A stretch of 64,000 bases of DNA, from the NCBI RefSeq assembly GCF_003072505.1, contig NZ_NTGB01000001.1, forward strand, positions 257,290 through 321,289, read 5' to 3'. The notes below the pieces were generated by a model. That model was not told where the DNA came from, did no database searches, and saw only the letters and a program-made list of their open reading frames with translations. How positions within the stretch are numbered: the stretch's first letter is position 1; every line of letters begins with the position of its first letter. This document shows positions 17,273 through 27,123 of this stretch, in pieces. The translations under genes and the position numbers were made by a program. The DNA comes from Polynucleobacter rarus. GTDB lineage: Bacteria; Pseudomonadota; Gammaproteobacteria; Burkholderiales; Burkholderiaceae.

Positions 17273-18415
17273 TTAATCGATTCTCACGGATTGCAAATAA
17301 TCCTCATCAATGACCATTCCCCAACCAGGTTCTGTCGGTAAGGTATAAATACCATCTTTAAAAGGGTGATCAGGCTGGTTTGCAATCAAGCGATAGAAAA
17401 ATGGATCGCGCCAGGGCAACATCACTTCCCCATAAAAACCATTGGAGACGCCAGCAGACATCATCAAGCCAAACTGTGGTTCTAGATGCTGCATAACTTT
17501 TACGCCAAAGGAGTTAGCTAACATCGCCACCCGACGCCACTCCGTCGGGCCACCACCCCAACTCCCATCAAAATTACAAATATCGATAGCTTTTGCTTGC
17601 ATTAAATCACGACAACCAAAACGCGTTAACTCACTTTGACCAGCGGTAATGGGCACGCCCGAAATAGAGCGTACTAGAGGTAACTCAGCTCTGTCGTTAT
17701 CCCACTTACAAGGCTCTTCAAGCCAATCCAAATTTAAATCTTTTGTGATGTTTGTAAATTCAAGCGCCTGCTGTAGGGTCCAACCTTGATTCGCATCACA
17801 ACCTAAAATAAAATCGTCTCCAGCTGCTTTTCGAACGACTTCAGCGCGCTTGGCATCTTCACTAGGAGATTTACCGCCTAGCTTTAATTTAAGACCATAG
17901 ATACCAAATGCTTTGAGGTCCTCCACTTCTTGCGCGAGTCCTTCCAAGTCATTTTTTTCGCGGTAATAGCCTCCTAAAGCAAAGACACGAATATCTTTTT
18001 TTGCGCCGCCCCATAGGACATTAATAGGTAAACCAACTAATTTACCAATAGCATCATGCAAGGCGCTATCAATACAAGACTGGGCCCTTAGAGCAACCCG
18101 ACGGTCGCGTAAAAAAGGTTCTGTTGATTTGCGGGTAAGGGACCAAATATCTTCAATCGATGCTACGGACTGACCAATGAGTAATGGGGTCATTTCTTCA
18201 TTAATCATATTGATCACCGATGCTTGTAGAGCATCATCATTGCCATTAAAACATTCCCCAATCACTCCAGCATCGGTATGAATCCGTGTGAGTATCGTAC
18301 AACGGTGGGATAGTTTTAAGGTAGAGCCGGTTGCAACACGCTCCATTTTGACTCGCAAAGGAATCGTTTCAATCTGAATAATTTTTGCGTTTAGTAAGGG
18401 GTGTTGGTTGCTCAT
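17273..18415 (-). CDS. Mandelate racemase/muconate-lactonizing (enolase superfamily) enzyme
   Basis: The 380-residue protein has the enolase-superfamily capping domain and a barrel with KLKLGG (Lys pair), CDANQGWT (first metal Asp), LDWLEEP (Glu), ITAGQSE (Glu) and MQHLEP (His). These are the catalytic positions of the mandelate racemase subgroup, which removes a proton alpha to a carboxylate. Substrates in this group are mostly sugar acids, and the neighbouring DapA-family protein and receptors fit a sugar-acid route. The specific substrate is not readable. It lies 15 bases upstream of a co-directional Bug receptor gene, with which it probably shares a transcript. Confidence 0.8.
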   Translation of the reverse strand: MSNQHPLLNAKIIQIETIPLRVKMERVATGSTLKLSHRCTILTRIHTDAGVIGECFNGNDDALQASVINMINEEMTPLLIGQSVASIEDIWSLTRKSTEPFLRDRRVALRAQSCIDSALHDAIGKLVGLPINVLWGGAKKDIRVFALGGYYREKNDLEGLAQEVEDLKAFGIYGLKLKLGGKSPSEDAKRAEVVRKAAGDDFILGCDANQGWTLQQALEFTNITKDLNLDWLEEPCKWDNDRAELPLVRSISGVPITAGQSELTRFGCRDLMQAKAIDICNFDGSWGGGPTEWRRVAMLANSFGVKVMQHLEPQFGLMMSAGVSNGFYGEVMLPWRDPFFYRLIANQPDHPFKDGIYTLPTEPGWGMVIDEDYLQSVRID

Positions 18416-18430
18416 GATTTTCTAGATGAT

Positions 18431-19411
18431 TTATTCAGGTTTGATATTCAATTTTTTAATCAACTGTGCCCATTTTTGCGATTCTACTTCCATAAACTTA
18501 GCAAATTCATCGGGGCCAAGATAGGCAACAGTAGCGCTTTCTTCAGCAAGTTTTTTAATCGTTTCAGGTTTTGATAAGATCTCTGCCATTGTTGCTGATA
18601 ATTTTTGAATCACTTCAGGAGGAGTTCCTGCAGGTGCTAAGATTCCCCACCAGTTATCTGCGTCATAACCTTTTAAACCCATTTCGCTTGCGGTCGGAAC
18701 ATCGGGTAAAACTGCCTGACGTTTATTACCGCTCACTGCAAGAGGTCGAAGGCGATCACCTTTGATCAAAGATAAGCCTTGTAAAACCGTTCCTACCGAA
18801 ATTTGTGCATGGCCTGCTGCCACATCAGCTAGGGCAGCTCCTGCTCCTTTGTAAGGAACATGAACCAATTGAAGATCTGCTTGGCTTGCAAACATCTCAG
18901 TCACTAAATGTTGGGAGCTACCAATGCCTGATGAGACAAAATTCACCTGACCTGGCCTAGCTTTCACATAGGCAATGAGTTCGGGTAAGGTCTTAACTGG
19001 TAGGCCTGGGTAAACACTAATTACTTGAGGGGCCGTACCAATTCGTGCAATGGTTGCAAAATCTTTGATTGGGTTGTAGGGGAGTTTTTTATACAGCGAA
19101 GTATTGGCGGTATGTGGAGTGGATATTAATAATAAGGTGTATCCATCTGGCTTTGATTTTGCGACTGAATCAGCACCAATCGTGCCACCCGCGCCACCAC
19201 GGTTATCCACAACAAAGGGTTCACCCAAACGTTTCGAGAGCTGATCGGCGATAAAACGACCAACAATATCATTACTTCCACCTGTGGCAAAGGGTATCAC
19301 CAGCTTTACTGAATGATTCGGATAATTCGTCTCTCCATAACTAAGTGATGGGATCAATAAACAAAGTAATGCGAGGAATTGGAATTTGATCAAGATTGAG
19401 CTTTTAAGCAT
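18431..19411 (-). CDS. Bug/TctC family periplasmic substrate-binding protein
   Basis: From the ATG at 19411 the protein has 326 residues with a signal peptide (FQFLALLCLLIPSLSYG). Family motifs are VKLVIPFATGGSNDIVGR, VVDNRGGAGGTIGADSVAKSKPDGYT-like text, VSSGIGSSQHL, HVPYKGAGAALADVAAGH and DNWWGILAPAGTP. The frame is open to 19471, but the signal peptide is better placed from 19411. Such receptors bind organic acids; no TctAB partners are in the window. It is the first gene before the enolase-superfamily enzyme on the minus strand. Confidence 0.85.
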   Translation of the reverse strand: MLKSSILIKFQFLALLCLLIPSLSYGETNYPNHSVKLVIPFATGGSNDIVGRFIADQLSKRLGEPFVVDNRGGAGGTIGADSVAKSKPDGYTLLLISTPHTANTSLYKKLPYNPIKDFATIARIGTAPQVISVYPGLPVKTLPELIAYVKARPGQVNFVSSGIGSSQHLVTEMFASQADLQLVHVPYKGAGAALADVAAGHAQISVGTVLQGLSLIKGDRLRPLAVSGNKRQAVLPDVPTASEMGLKGYDADNWWGILAPAGTPPEVIQKLSATMAEILSKPETIKKLAEESATVAYLGPDEFAKFMEVESQKWAQLIKKLNIKPE

Positions 19412-19550
19412 GAGGTTGTCTCGAGTTCTAAGAATATTTGATTTCATTCTAAACGAGAAAGAGTTTACCAACTCTTTGCTTAGGGAAACTCTGAAGAGAC
19501 TTCAATCCGAACTTAAAGCATACTTGTTTAAATAAAAAATTGGAGATGAC

Positions 19551-20540
19551 ATGAAATATAGGTTTTTATTACTATTTAGTTCAATTGTTCTAGCGAGCAG
19601 CTTGAGTTCATTTGTAATCGCCGCAGAATCTGCTTCGAATCCATACCCAGTTCGCCCTGTAAAAGTCATCGTACCTTATGGTCCGGGTGGTGGATCAGAC
19701 ATCATTATTCGTGCGATGCAGAATAAATTAGCTGAAAATTTAGGTCAATCCATTATTGTCGAAAATAAGCCTGGGGCCAGTACTATTTTAGGTACTGATT
19801 TTGTGGCTAAAAGTACCCCTGATGGCTACACTGCCTTAATTGTGGATATGGCGTTTTTAGTGAACCCTAGTCTCTTTAAAAAGTTACCTTACGATAGTCA
19901 AAAAGATTTTATTCCAGTCATTCAATTAGTCTCAACTCCTTCGATCATGTTGGCATCAACGAAGATGCCATTTAAAAACCTCAAAGAATTTGTTGCGCTT
20001 GCTAAGTCATCTCCCGGAAAGCTCAGTTATGCCTCTGCAGGGTTTGGCACTGGCGGTCATATGGCGAGCGAAATGCTCAAGGTAGTAGCCGGTATCGATT
20101 TAGTTCATGTGCCCTATAAAGGCGCCGGTCCTGCTATGACAGATACCTTAGGTGGTCATGTCAGTATTTTATTTACCACCGTTGGGGCAGCAAAGCCTTA
20201 TGTAGAGTCAGGTCAGATATTAGGACTAGGTATCACTAGTGACAAACGATCAGACGCCTTGTCTCAAGTACCAACTTTTGCTGAACAAGGATATCCAGAA
20301 GTAAATGCTAATATTGTTTGGGGGATATTTTTACCGGCAGGCGTACCTAAAGAAAATGTACAAAAATTAAATAACGCTTTGAATGCGACCTTGCAATCCC
20401 CAGAAATGAAGCAACGATTGTTGGAGTTAGGATTTTTTCCAGTGGGCGGGAGCTCACAATCTTGGACGAGTGAAGTCGTGAGTATGACGAATAATTGGGC
20501 CAAAATTGTGAAGCAAGCGAATATTAAACCTGAAAATTAA
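19551..20540 (+). CDS. Bug/TctC family periplasmic substrate-binding protein
   Basis: The 329-residue protein has a signal peptide ending about residue 24 (SFVIAAES) and the family motifs VKVIVPYGPGGGSDIIIR, ENKPGASTILGTDFVAKS, HVPYKGAGPAMTDTLGGH and IVWGIFLPAGVP. TGGAGATG precedes the ATG. It is divergent from the Bug gene at 18431-19411 with about 140 bases between, and is followed by a DapA-family gene and a TRAP transporter on the same strand. The probable ligand is a carboxylate used by that operon. Confidence 0.85.
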   Translation: MKYRFLLLFSSIVLASSLSSFVIAAESASNPYPVRPVKVIVPYGPGGGSDIIIRAMQNKLAENLGQSIIVENKPGASTILGTDFVAKSTPDGYTALIVDMAFLVNPSLFKKLPYDSQKDFIPVIQLVSTPSIMLASTKMPFKNLKEFVALAKSSPGKLSYASAGFGTGGHMASEMLKVVAGIDLVHVPYKGAGPAMTDTLGGHVSILFTTVGAAKPYVESGQILGLGITSDKRSDALSQVPTFAEQGYPEVNANIVWGIFLPAGVPKENVQKLNNALNATLQSPEMKQRLLELGFFPVGGSSQSWTSEVVSMTNNWAKIVKQANIKPEN

Positions 20541-20672
20541 ATATCGTCTTTCTTAATTGTGAAGTTCAATTTAAAAGATAACTCAAAGAATGAATGTCTT
20601 TTATCTTAAATAACTCAAAAGTTCAAATAAACTAGTGTAATCTTATTAAAAAATATCAAATTGGAGATTGAC

Positions 20673-21593
20673 GTGGCACTTCACCCAAGTACTTTACCTG
20701 CAGTCCTTTCACCCGTATTAACCCCAGTTCGAGCGGACGGCGAAATTTCATTAGAACTGTTTGCTAAGCAATGTGGCTGGTTACAAAAAAATAATGTTGG
20801 CTTAGCCGTTTTTGGTACTAACTCAGAGGGTAATTCGTTTTCTGCTGCGCAAAAAATCAATGCGCTGGAGTATCTAGTTAGTCACGGCTTGGCAGCCAAT
20901 CAAATGATGCCCGGCACAGGTGCTTGCGCGGTCGATGACGCAGTGACCATGACAAAGGCTACGCTGGAGCTGGGCTGTTCTGGCGCACTCATGTTGCCGC
21001 CTTTTTACTATAAAGATCCGGCTGAAGATGGCCTATTTGCTTATTACTCTCAAATCATTGAGAAGGTAGGTAGTGATCAGTTAAAAATCTACATTTACAA
21101 TATTCCGCCCGTCGTCAAATTCGGCATTCCAGTTAGCTTGTTAGAGCGTCTGGTTGCGGCTTATCCTAATACCGTAGTTGGTATGAAAGATAGTTCCGGT
21201 GATTGGGAATACACCAAAGCTTGTTTAGAGGCGTTGAGTCCCAAGGGTTTTCGAGTCTACGCTGGTAGTGAGAGCTTTTTACTCCGCACTCTAAGAGGGG
21301 GTGGGGCTGGTTGTATTTCTGCTACCGCCAATGTCAATCCAGCAGCAATTGCCCATTTAGCTGCCCACTGGCAAGAGACAAATGCTGATGAGTTGCAAGC
21401 TGGTTTAGATGTGGTCAGAACAACTTTTGCTAAATACCCCATGATTCCAGCGATGAAGGCGGCTTGTGCTAGATATTCAGGTAATCATGAATGGTTAAAA
21501 CTCTGCCCACCACTTCTGACCTTAACCAAGGATGTAGAGGAAAAACTATTTACAGATTTAGATGCGATTCAATTTGATATGCCAGGACTTTAA
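20673..21593 (+). CDS. DapA (dihydrodipicolinate synthase/N-acetylneuraminate lyase) family protein
   Basis: The 306-residue protein starts at GTG 20673 behind GGAG at 20663-20666. Family motifs are FGTNSEGNSFS (substrate loop), MLPPFYYKD, IYNIPP with the catalytic Tyr and VVGMKDSSGD with the Schiff-base Lys. The superfamily includes lysine synthesis enzymes, sugar-acid dehydratases and aldolases. Position beside an enolase-superfamily enzyme and carboxylate receptors favours a catabolic 2-keto-acid aldolase or dehydratase over lysine synthesis. The exact reaction is not assignable from sequence alone. Confidence 0.75.
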   Translation: MALHPSTLPAVLSPVLTPVRADGEISLELFAKQCGWLQKNNVGLAVFGTNSEGNSFSAAQKINALEYLVSHGLAANQMMPGTGACAVDDAVTMTKATLELGCSGALMLPPFYYKDPAEDGLFAYYSQIIEKVGSDQLKIYIYNIPPVVKFGIPVSLLERLVAAYPNTVVGMKDSSGDWEYTKACLEALSPKGFRVYAGSESFLLRTLRGGGAGCISATANVNPAAIAHLAAHWQETNADELQAGLDVVRTTFAKYPMIPAMKAACARYSGNHEWLKLCPPLLTLTKDVEEKLFTDLDAIQFDMPGL

Positions 21594-21631
21594 TTTCAAC
21601 TTCATACCTATACTTTTGATTGGGAGCTTAC

Positions 21632-22597
21632 ATGAAATACAGAATGATTAAAACACTCAAAGCAATGACCCTTGCACTTACGGTTTTCACGTGTGCCGTA
21701 CAGGCAGAAAATGTTTCAATTGCCACCGGCGGTACTGGCGGTGTTTATTATCCAATGGGCGGTGGACTCGCCGCTGTTTTATCGAAATATTTACCGAATA
21801 TGCAAGCAACTGCAGAGGTAACTGGCGGTACGGTTGATAACATTAATTTAGTCGGTTCAGGTAAGCCTTATATTGGCTTTGGGATGACAGACGCGGCTCA
21901 AGATGCTTTTAGTGGCCAAGGTAAATTTGTTAATAAGAAACAAAATATTCGTGCTCTTTTAGTCCTTTATCCAAACCGTATGCACCTAGTCAGTGTTGAG
22001 AGTACAGGGATTAAAACTACGGCAGATCTAAAAGGAAAGCACGTGAGTACCGGCAGTCCTGGTAGTGCCACCGAAGTGATGGCATTTCGCTTACTAGAAG
22101 CCGCAGGTTTAGACAAAGATAAAGATATTAAAAGAGAGCGCTTAGGGGCTGCTGAGTCTGTCAATGCAATCAAAGATCGCAAAATTGACGCTTTCTTTTG
22201 GGTAGGTGGTTTACCAACCGCCGCCGTCACTGATCTCGCTAATTCTCCAGGTATGAAAATTGCCATGATTGATCACGATGACACTGTCGCCAAAATGAAT
22301 CAGAAATACGGCAACATTTATTTCAAAGACGTCATTCCTAAAACGATGTACTCAGGCATGCAAAAAGATAACCAAATCGCTTCTGTCGCAAACATCTTGT
22401 TTGTGAATGCAACGATGTCAGATAAAGATGCTTACAACATTGTAAAAACAGTTTTCGACAAATTGCCTGAGTTAATTAATGTGCATGCAGAGTACAAAAA
22501 TATTAAGCTCGAAGCACAAAAATCGAATGCTGCCGTGGTGCCTTTTCATCCAGGTGCTTTGCAATACTTTAAAGAAAAAGGCGTAAAGGTCGATTAA
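21632..22597 (+). CDS. TAXI-family TRAP transporter solute receptor
   Basis: The 321-residue protein (ATG 21632 behind GGGAG) has a signal peptide ending near VQAENVSIATGG and the TAXI motif GGTGGVYYPMGGGLA, followed by LKGKHVSTGSPGSATE and AFFWVGGLPTAAV. This is the periplasmic binding subunit of a TAXI-type TRAP transporter and is followed 57 bases later by its fused permease. Known TAXI substrates include glutamate and 2-oxoglutarate; here a substrate of the surrounding catabolic genes is more likely, but unproven. Confidence 0.88.
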   Translation: MKYRMIKTLKAMTLALTVFTCAVQAENVSIATGGTGGVYYPMGGGLAAVLSKYLPNMQATAEVTGGTVDNINLVGSGKPYIGFGMTDAAQDAFSGQGKFVNKKQNIRALLVLYPNRMHLVSVESTGIKTTADLKGKHVSTGSPGSATEVMAFRLLEAAGLDKDKDIKRERLGAAESVNAIKDRKIDAFFWVGGLPTAAVTDLANSPGMKIAMIDHDDTVAKMNQKYGNIYFKDVIPKTMYSGMQKDNQIASVANILFVNATMSDKDAYNIVKTVFDKLPELINVHAEYKNIKLEAQKSNAAVVPFHPGALQYFKEKGVKVD

Positions 22598-22654
22598 GTC
22601 GCATGATTTCTTTCTTGATTCAGCATTCCTTCAATAGGTTTTAAAAATATTACT

Positions 22655-24682
22655 ATGACGACACCAAACTCTAGCCAATCCGAAATTGATGACTTAACGC
22701 AAGCACAACTGGACTCTTTTATTAAACAAGAAGAAGGTGATGCCAATGATTACAGGGGTTGGATTGGTATTCTGATCACCCTCGTGGCTGTGGGTATGTC
22801 TTTGTTTCATTTATACGCGGCTTACTCGATTGTGCCGACCCAAGTTCTCAGAACAGTTCACGTAGGGATTGTTTTATTTTTGGTGTACTTAAGTTTTCCG
22901 ATTGCCTCAAAATTTAAAAATAGATTGATGTGGTGGGATGTCATCATGGCATTCGCCTCTATTGGAGTTGTTTACTATGTGTTGATAGGTGGCGATGATT
23001 TTATGGATCGCAATACTAGTCCAGATCCCCTTGATTTGTATGTTGGCCTCGGCTTTATCTTTTTGATTTTAGAAGCGCTGAGACGCACCAACGGGCTGAT
23101 TTTACTCAGTGTTACTTTAGGTTTTTTGGCCTATGCCCTGTTTGGTAATTACTTACCAGCGCCTTGGACGCATAAAGGCTACGATATTTCGCGTTTGGTA
23201 GGTTATATGTATATGACCTTAGAGGGAATTTTTAGTACCGCGATTGATGTTTCTTCAACACTGATTATTCTGTTTACTATCTTCGGTGCTTTCTTACAAT
23301 TCACAGGGGCTGGAAAATTCTTTATCGATTTCTCATTTGCAGCCATGGGTGGTAAAAGCTCCGGGGTAGGGCGCACGATTGTAATGTCTTCTTTTTTGCT
23401 GGGTGGTCCTTCTGGTTCTGGCGTAGCAACTACTGTTACTGTTGGCTCAGTTGCGGCAAGTATGTTGAATAAAATCGGCTACGATAAAAATGCTGCGGGT
23501 GGCTTACTTGCTGCGGGTGGTTTAGGTGCAATTATCTCTCCTCCAGTACTCGGCGCCGCAGCCTTCCTCATTGCAGATTTTCTAAAAATATCTTACTTAG
23601 ATGTTTTGTTAATGGCAACGATTCCAACGATCCTATTTTATCTAGGTCTCTTTGTTATGGTCGAAATCGACGTTCGTAAATACTCACTCCATTTACAACA
23701 AATAGATGCTGTTGATACTGCTTGGAACTTGACCAAAAAATATTGGTATCACTTTTTTTCTCTCATTTCTATTGTGGTATTCATGCTAGTTGGGTTTTCA
23801 CCGGTGATGGCGGTCTTTTGGGCAACGGTTACTTCAGCTATTTCTAGTATGATCCGCGCTGATACTGCAATTTTGTCTTGGGACTTTCTCAAAGGGAAGC
23901 AACCGTTTTTTAAAGGACTTTATCAATCTAATTTGGTTAAAGCTCTAGCAAGTGGCTCTACGGGTGTTTTGGCGATTGCGGTGACCTGTGCTGGCGCGGG
24001 TTTAATCGTGGGTACGGTGACCTTAACAGGCTTGGGTCTGAAATTTAGTAGTATTGTCATTCAATATTCTGGCGGCTCTTTATTGTTAACTACGATCTTT
24101 ACCGCCTTGATTGTTTGGATTGTTGGCTTAGCTGTGCCAGTAACTGCCTCTTATATTATTTGTGCCGTGATTGCAGCCCCTGCCCTGATTAATTTAGGGG
24201 TACCTGCATTTGCTGCCCACATGTTTATCTTTTACTACGCGGTACTATCTGAGGTTTCGCCGCCAACCGCTTTATCGCCTTTTGCGGCAGCGGCTATTTG
24301 TAAGGGCGATCCCTACAAAACCACCTTGCAAACCTGGAAGTACGTGGCCCCTGCAATTTTGGTCCCCTTTATGTTTGTGCTCGATAAGTCTGGCGTGAGT
24401 TTATTGTTAATGGGCTCAACCACAGCCTTAGCAAGTGCCAATTGGCTCCTTATTTTTGAATCTTTTGCCACGGCGGTGGTTGGTGTGATTGCTTTAGCTG
24501 GCGGTTTACAAGGCTGGTTTATTGTTAAAGATAACTTTTTTGAGCGTTGGGTTCTGATACTGTCTGGAGTGGCTTTAGCCTATCCCTCCATCGAAGCAGA
24601 CATTATTGGGATCGTTGGCTTTGTGCTTGTGATTGCTTTACAAATCATTCGAAAAAACCGTCAAGTAGCGCATCAAAGCTAA
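22655..24682 (+). CDS. TRAP transporter permease, fused DctQ-DctM (4TM/12TM)
   Basis: The 675-residue protein is highly hydrophobic, with about 18 transmembrane segments: an N-terminal DctQ-like part, then a DctM-like part with SSFLLGGPSGSGVATTVTVGSVAA, GGLLAAGGLGAIISPPVLGAAAFLIA, and later SEVSPPTALSPFAAAAI. The fusion is characteristic of TAXI-TRAP systems, which use a sodium or proton gradient. It forms a complete transporter with the receptor just upstream. A terminator-like hairpin lies at 24696-24733. Confidence 0.9.
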   Translation: MTTPNSSQSEIDDLTQAQLDSFIKQEEGDANDYRGWIGILITLVAVGMSLFHLYAAYSIVPTQVLRTVHVGIVLFLVYLSFPIASKFKNRLMWWDVIMAFASIGVVYYVLIGGDDFMDRNTSPDPLDLYVGLGFIFLILEALRRTNGLILLSVTLGFLAYALFGNYLPAPWTHKGYDISRLVGYMYMTLEGIFSTAIDVSSTLIILFTIFGAFLQFTGAGKFFIDFSFAAMGGKSSGVGRTIVMSSFLLGGPSGSGVATTVTVGSVAASMLNKIGYDKNAAGGLLAAGGLGAIISPPVLGAAAFLIADFLKISYLDVLLMATIPTILFYLGLFVMVEIDVRKYSLHLQQIDAVDTAWNLTKKYWYHFFSLISIVVFMLVGFSPVMAVFWATVTSAISSMIRADTAILSWDFLKGKQPFFKGLYQSNLVKALASGSTGVLAIAVTCAGAGLIVGTVTLTGLGLKFSSIVIQYSGGSLLLTTIFTALIVWIVGLAVPVTASYIICAVIAAPALINLGVPAFAAHMFIFYYAVLSEVSPPTALSPFAAAAICKGDPYKTTLQTWKYVAPAILVPFMFVLDKSGVSLLLMGSTTALASANWLLIFESFATAVVGVIALAGGLQGWFIVKDNFFERWVLILSGVALAYPSIEADIIGIVGFVLVIALQIIRKNRQVAHQS

Positions 24683-24695
24683 GCCTTTTTGAATA

Positions 24696-24733
24696 GGATA
24701 GATTGGAAGGTATTCGTTCTGATCTATCCTTTT
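24696..24733 (+). terminator. Probable intrinsic terminator after the TRAP permease
   Basis: GGATAGAT and ATCTATCC form a perfect 8-base-pair stem around an 18-base loop, followed by TTTTCTT. The long loop and short T run make it a moderate candidate. Confidence 0.5.
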
Positions 24734-24836
24734 CTTCATCTTTAGAATAACAATACTTCATCGTCGTGTGCAAAGCCTTCGATTAGACTAAAATTGTTGA
24801 ATTCAAAACTACCTCATTTTTAAGGAAAACATTGAG

Positions 24837-26048
24837 ATGGCAAATGCATTATCAAAACCGGTGATTGTTTGTGGAGGTGGTATCGGAGGACTTGCTGCAG
24901 CACTTGCCTTGACTAAGCAAGGTTTTGCAGTGTTAGTGCTTGAGCAGGCGGCACAGCTTGGAGAAATTGGTGCTGGGGTTCAATTTGGTCCTAACGCCTT
25001 TGCAGCTTTAGACGCATTAGGAGTGGGCGAGCGAGGACGTGCAAGGGCGGTTTATACCGACAATATGCTGATGTATGATGCCGTGGATGAGTCACTCGTC
25101 GGCGAAATCAAAACGGGCCAAGAGTTCATTGATTATTTTGGTAACCCTTATGCTGTTTGTCATCGTGCCGATGTGCATTTATCCCTGTTGGAAGGGGCCT
25201 TAGAGACTGACCGAATTGAGGTTAAAACTTCTATAACCGTTGCGCGTGTAGAGCAAAATGAGCACGGCGTCACTGTAATTGATTCACAAGGAAATCGCTA
25301 CGAAGGCTTAGCAGCCATTGGTGCTGATGGTGTTAAATCAGCAATAAGGGAACAATATGTAGGCGATCAGCCAAGAGTTTCAGGTCACGTTGTTTACCGA
25401 GCAGTGGTCGATAAGAAGGATTTTCCAGCTGATTTAGCATGGAATTCTGCCAGTATTTGGGTTGGTCCTAACTGTCACTTAGTCCATTACCCCCTGCGAG
25501 GAGGTGAGCAGTTTAACGTGGTTGTGACTTTTCATAGCCGTAATACTGAAGTGTGGAGTGTGACGGAAGGTAGTTATGCAGAGGTCGAAACTTACTTTCA
25601 GGACATTAGCCCTAAAGCGCGTCAGTTGATTGAACTACCGAAGTCTTGGAAGCGGTGGGCTACAGCAGATCGTGATCCGATTGGTCAATGGACCTTTGGT
25701 AACGTGACTTTATTAGGAGACGCTGCCCATGCCACCCTGCAATATCTTGCGCAAGGTGCTTGTATGGCGATTGAGGACGCTGTTACTCTAGGTGAAGCAC
25801 TTAAAGTTTGTGATACCTTGAATAATTTGGATTTCGCAAAAACCTTTGACCTCTATCAACGCTCTCGAATAACGAGAACTGCAAGGATTGTTTTAATGTC
25901 TAGAGAAATGGGTAGAATTTACCATGCTAGTGGAGTAGAGCGCCTGGTGAGAAATTCATTATGGGCTGGTCGTACGCAGCAGGAATTTTATCACGCATGT
26001 GATTGGTTATATGGTTGGAAAGTGGACAACTGTTTAGTGAAGAATTAA
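24837..26048 (+). CDS. 3-Hydroxybenzoate 6-monooxygenase
   Basis: The 403-residue flavoprotein hydroxylase has the FAD motif GGGIGGLAAALAL near residues 13-25, the DG motif GADGVKSAIREQ and the second FAD motif GDAAHATLQYLAQGACMAIEDA. It resembles salicylate/3-hydroxybenzoate hydroxylases. Because a gentisate dioxygenase follows 18 bases later, the likely reaction is para-hydroxylation of 3-hydroxybenzoate to gentisate with NADH and O2. Salicylate 5-hydroxylation is done by a different enzyme type, so it is less likely. Confidence 0.82.
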   Translation: MANALSKPVIVCGGGIGGLAAALALTKQGFAVLVLEQAAQLGEIGAGVQFGPNAFAALDALGVGERGRARAVYTDNMLMYDAVDESLVGEIKTGQEFIDYFGNPYAVCHRADVHLSLLEGALETDRIEVKTSITVARVEQNEHGVTVIDSQGNRYEGLAAIGADGVKSAIREQYVGDQPRVSGHVVYRAVVDKKDFPADLAWNSASIWVGPNCHLVHYPLRGGEQFNVVVTFHSRNTEVWSVTEGSYAEVETYFQDISPKARQLIELPKSWKRWATADRDPIGQWTFGNVTLLGDAAHATLQYLAQGACMAIEDAVTLGEALKVCDTLNNLDFAKTFDLYQRSRITRTARIVLMSREMGRIYHASGVERLVRNSLWAGRTQQEFYHACDWLYGWKVDNCLVKN

Positions 26049-26066
26049 TTCTTTTAGGAGAAAAGT

Positions 26067-27107
26067 TTGAGAGACTTAGGCAAATTAGAAGATTTACCGC
26101 AAGAGTATCGTGATGCGTTGACAGAACAAAATTTAGTACCGTTATGGCCAAGTTTAAGAGGTGTCATGCCTCCTCATAAGCCATCTCCTAGGACGCAAGC
26201 GACGGTTTGGCGATATGCCAATATAAAACCGTTATTAATTGAGGCTGGTGAATTAACGCCGATCGAAAAAGCGGAGCGCAGAGTTTTAGTCTTGGCTAAC
26301 CCTGGGCATACTTTAGAGAAAATGCAGGCTAGTTCGGCCATCTATTTAGGGATGCAATTACTGTTGCCTGGTGAGTGGGCGCCAGCTCATCGGCATACGC
26401 CCAACGCTATTCGGATGATTGTGGAAGGTGAGGGCGCATATACAACTGTTGAAGGTGAAAAGTGTCCAATGAGCCGTGGTGATTTAATTTTGACACCAAC
26501 AGGTATGTGGCACGAACACGGTCACGATGGCACAGACCCTGTCATTTGGTTAGATGTATTGGATCTCCCGATTGTTTACTACATTGAAGCTTCTTATCAT
26601 GAAGAAAGTGGTAAGCAAGAGCTGACCAAAAATTCGGATGGCTCAAAGTACCGTTTTGGCGGGGTCGTGCCTACTCCCATGTTTGATCGTTCAAACAAAC
26701 CCTACGCTATGTATCGCTACCCATGGGCGGATGTGCGACAAACCTTAGTGACGATGGGTGAAGATTTTCCAGAAATGGATTTCTTGCAAGTTACTTACAT
26801 CAATCCTGAAACAGGTCTTGATGCTGAAAATATTCTAGGTTTCTATGCCATGATGGTTCGTCCAGGACAACAAGTTTCTTTGCCAGTGAGATCACCAGCC
26901 ATGGTGTTTCATATGATTGAAGGATCCTCTGAAATCACTATCTCAGAGCAATCTTTTCAATTAATTAAGGCCGATACTTGCTGCGCCCCAGGTTATACAC
27001 CGGTTCAGATTAAGAATACTTCCAGTACTGATCCTTGTTTCATTTTTATCGCCGATGAAACTCCATTGCACAAAAAACTTGGTGTATTTGAAAATCGTAG
27101 TAAATAA
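26067..27107 (+). CDS. Gentisate 1,2-dioxygenase
   Basis: The 346-residue bicupin has the iron-binding cupin motif PAHRHTPNAIRMIVEG with His residues, a later HEHGHDG region and a second cupin near FHMIEGSSEITI. It cleaves gentisate to maleylpyruvate. The start is the TTG at 26067 with AGGAG eight bases upstream; no nearer ATG exists. It lies between the hydroxylase and the isomerase expected for the gentisate route. Confidence 0.9.
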   Translation: MRDLGKLEDLPQEYRDALTEQNLVPLWPSLRGVMPPHKPSPRTQATVWRYANIKPLLIEAGELTPIEKAERRVLVLANPGHTLEKMQASSAIYLGMQLLLPGEWAPAHRHTPNAIRMIVEGEGAYTTVEGEKCPMSRGDLILTPTGMWHEHGHDGTDPVIWLDVLDLPIVYYIEASYHEESGKQELTKNSDGSKYRFGGVVPTPMFDRSNKPYAMYRYPWADVRQTLVTMGEDFPEMDFLQVTYINPETGLDAENILGFYAMMVRPGQQVSLPVRSPAMVFHMIEGSSEITISEQSFQLIKADTCCAPGYTPVQIKNTSSTDPCFIFIADETPLHKKLGVFENRSK

Positions 27108-27123
27108 ATATTGAAAGCAAGGT

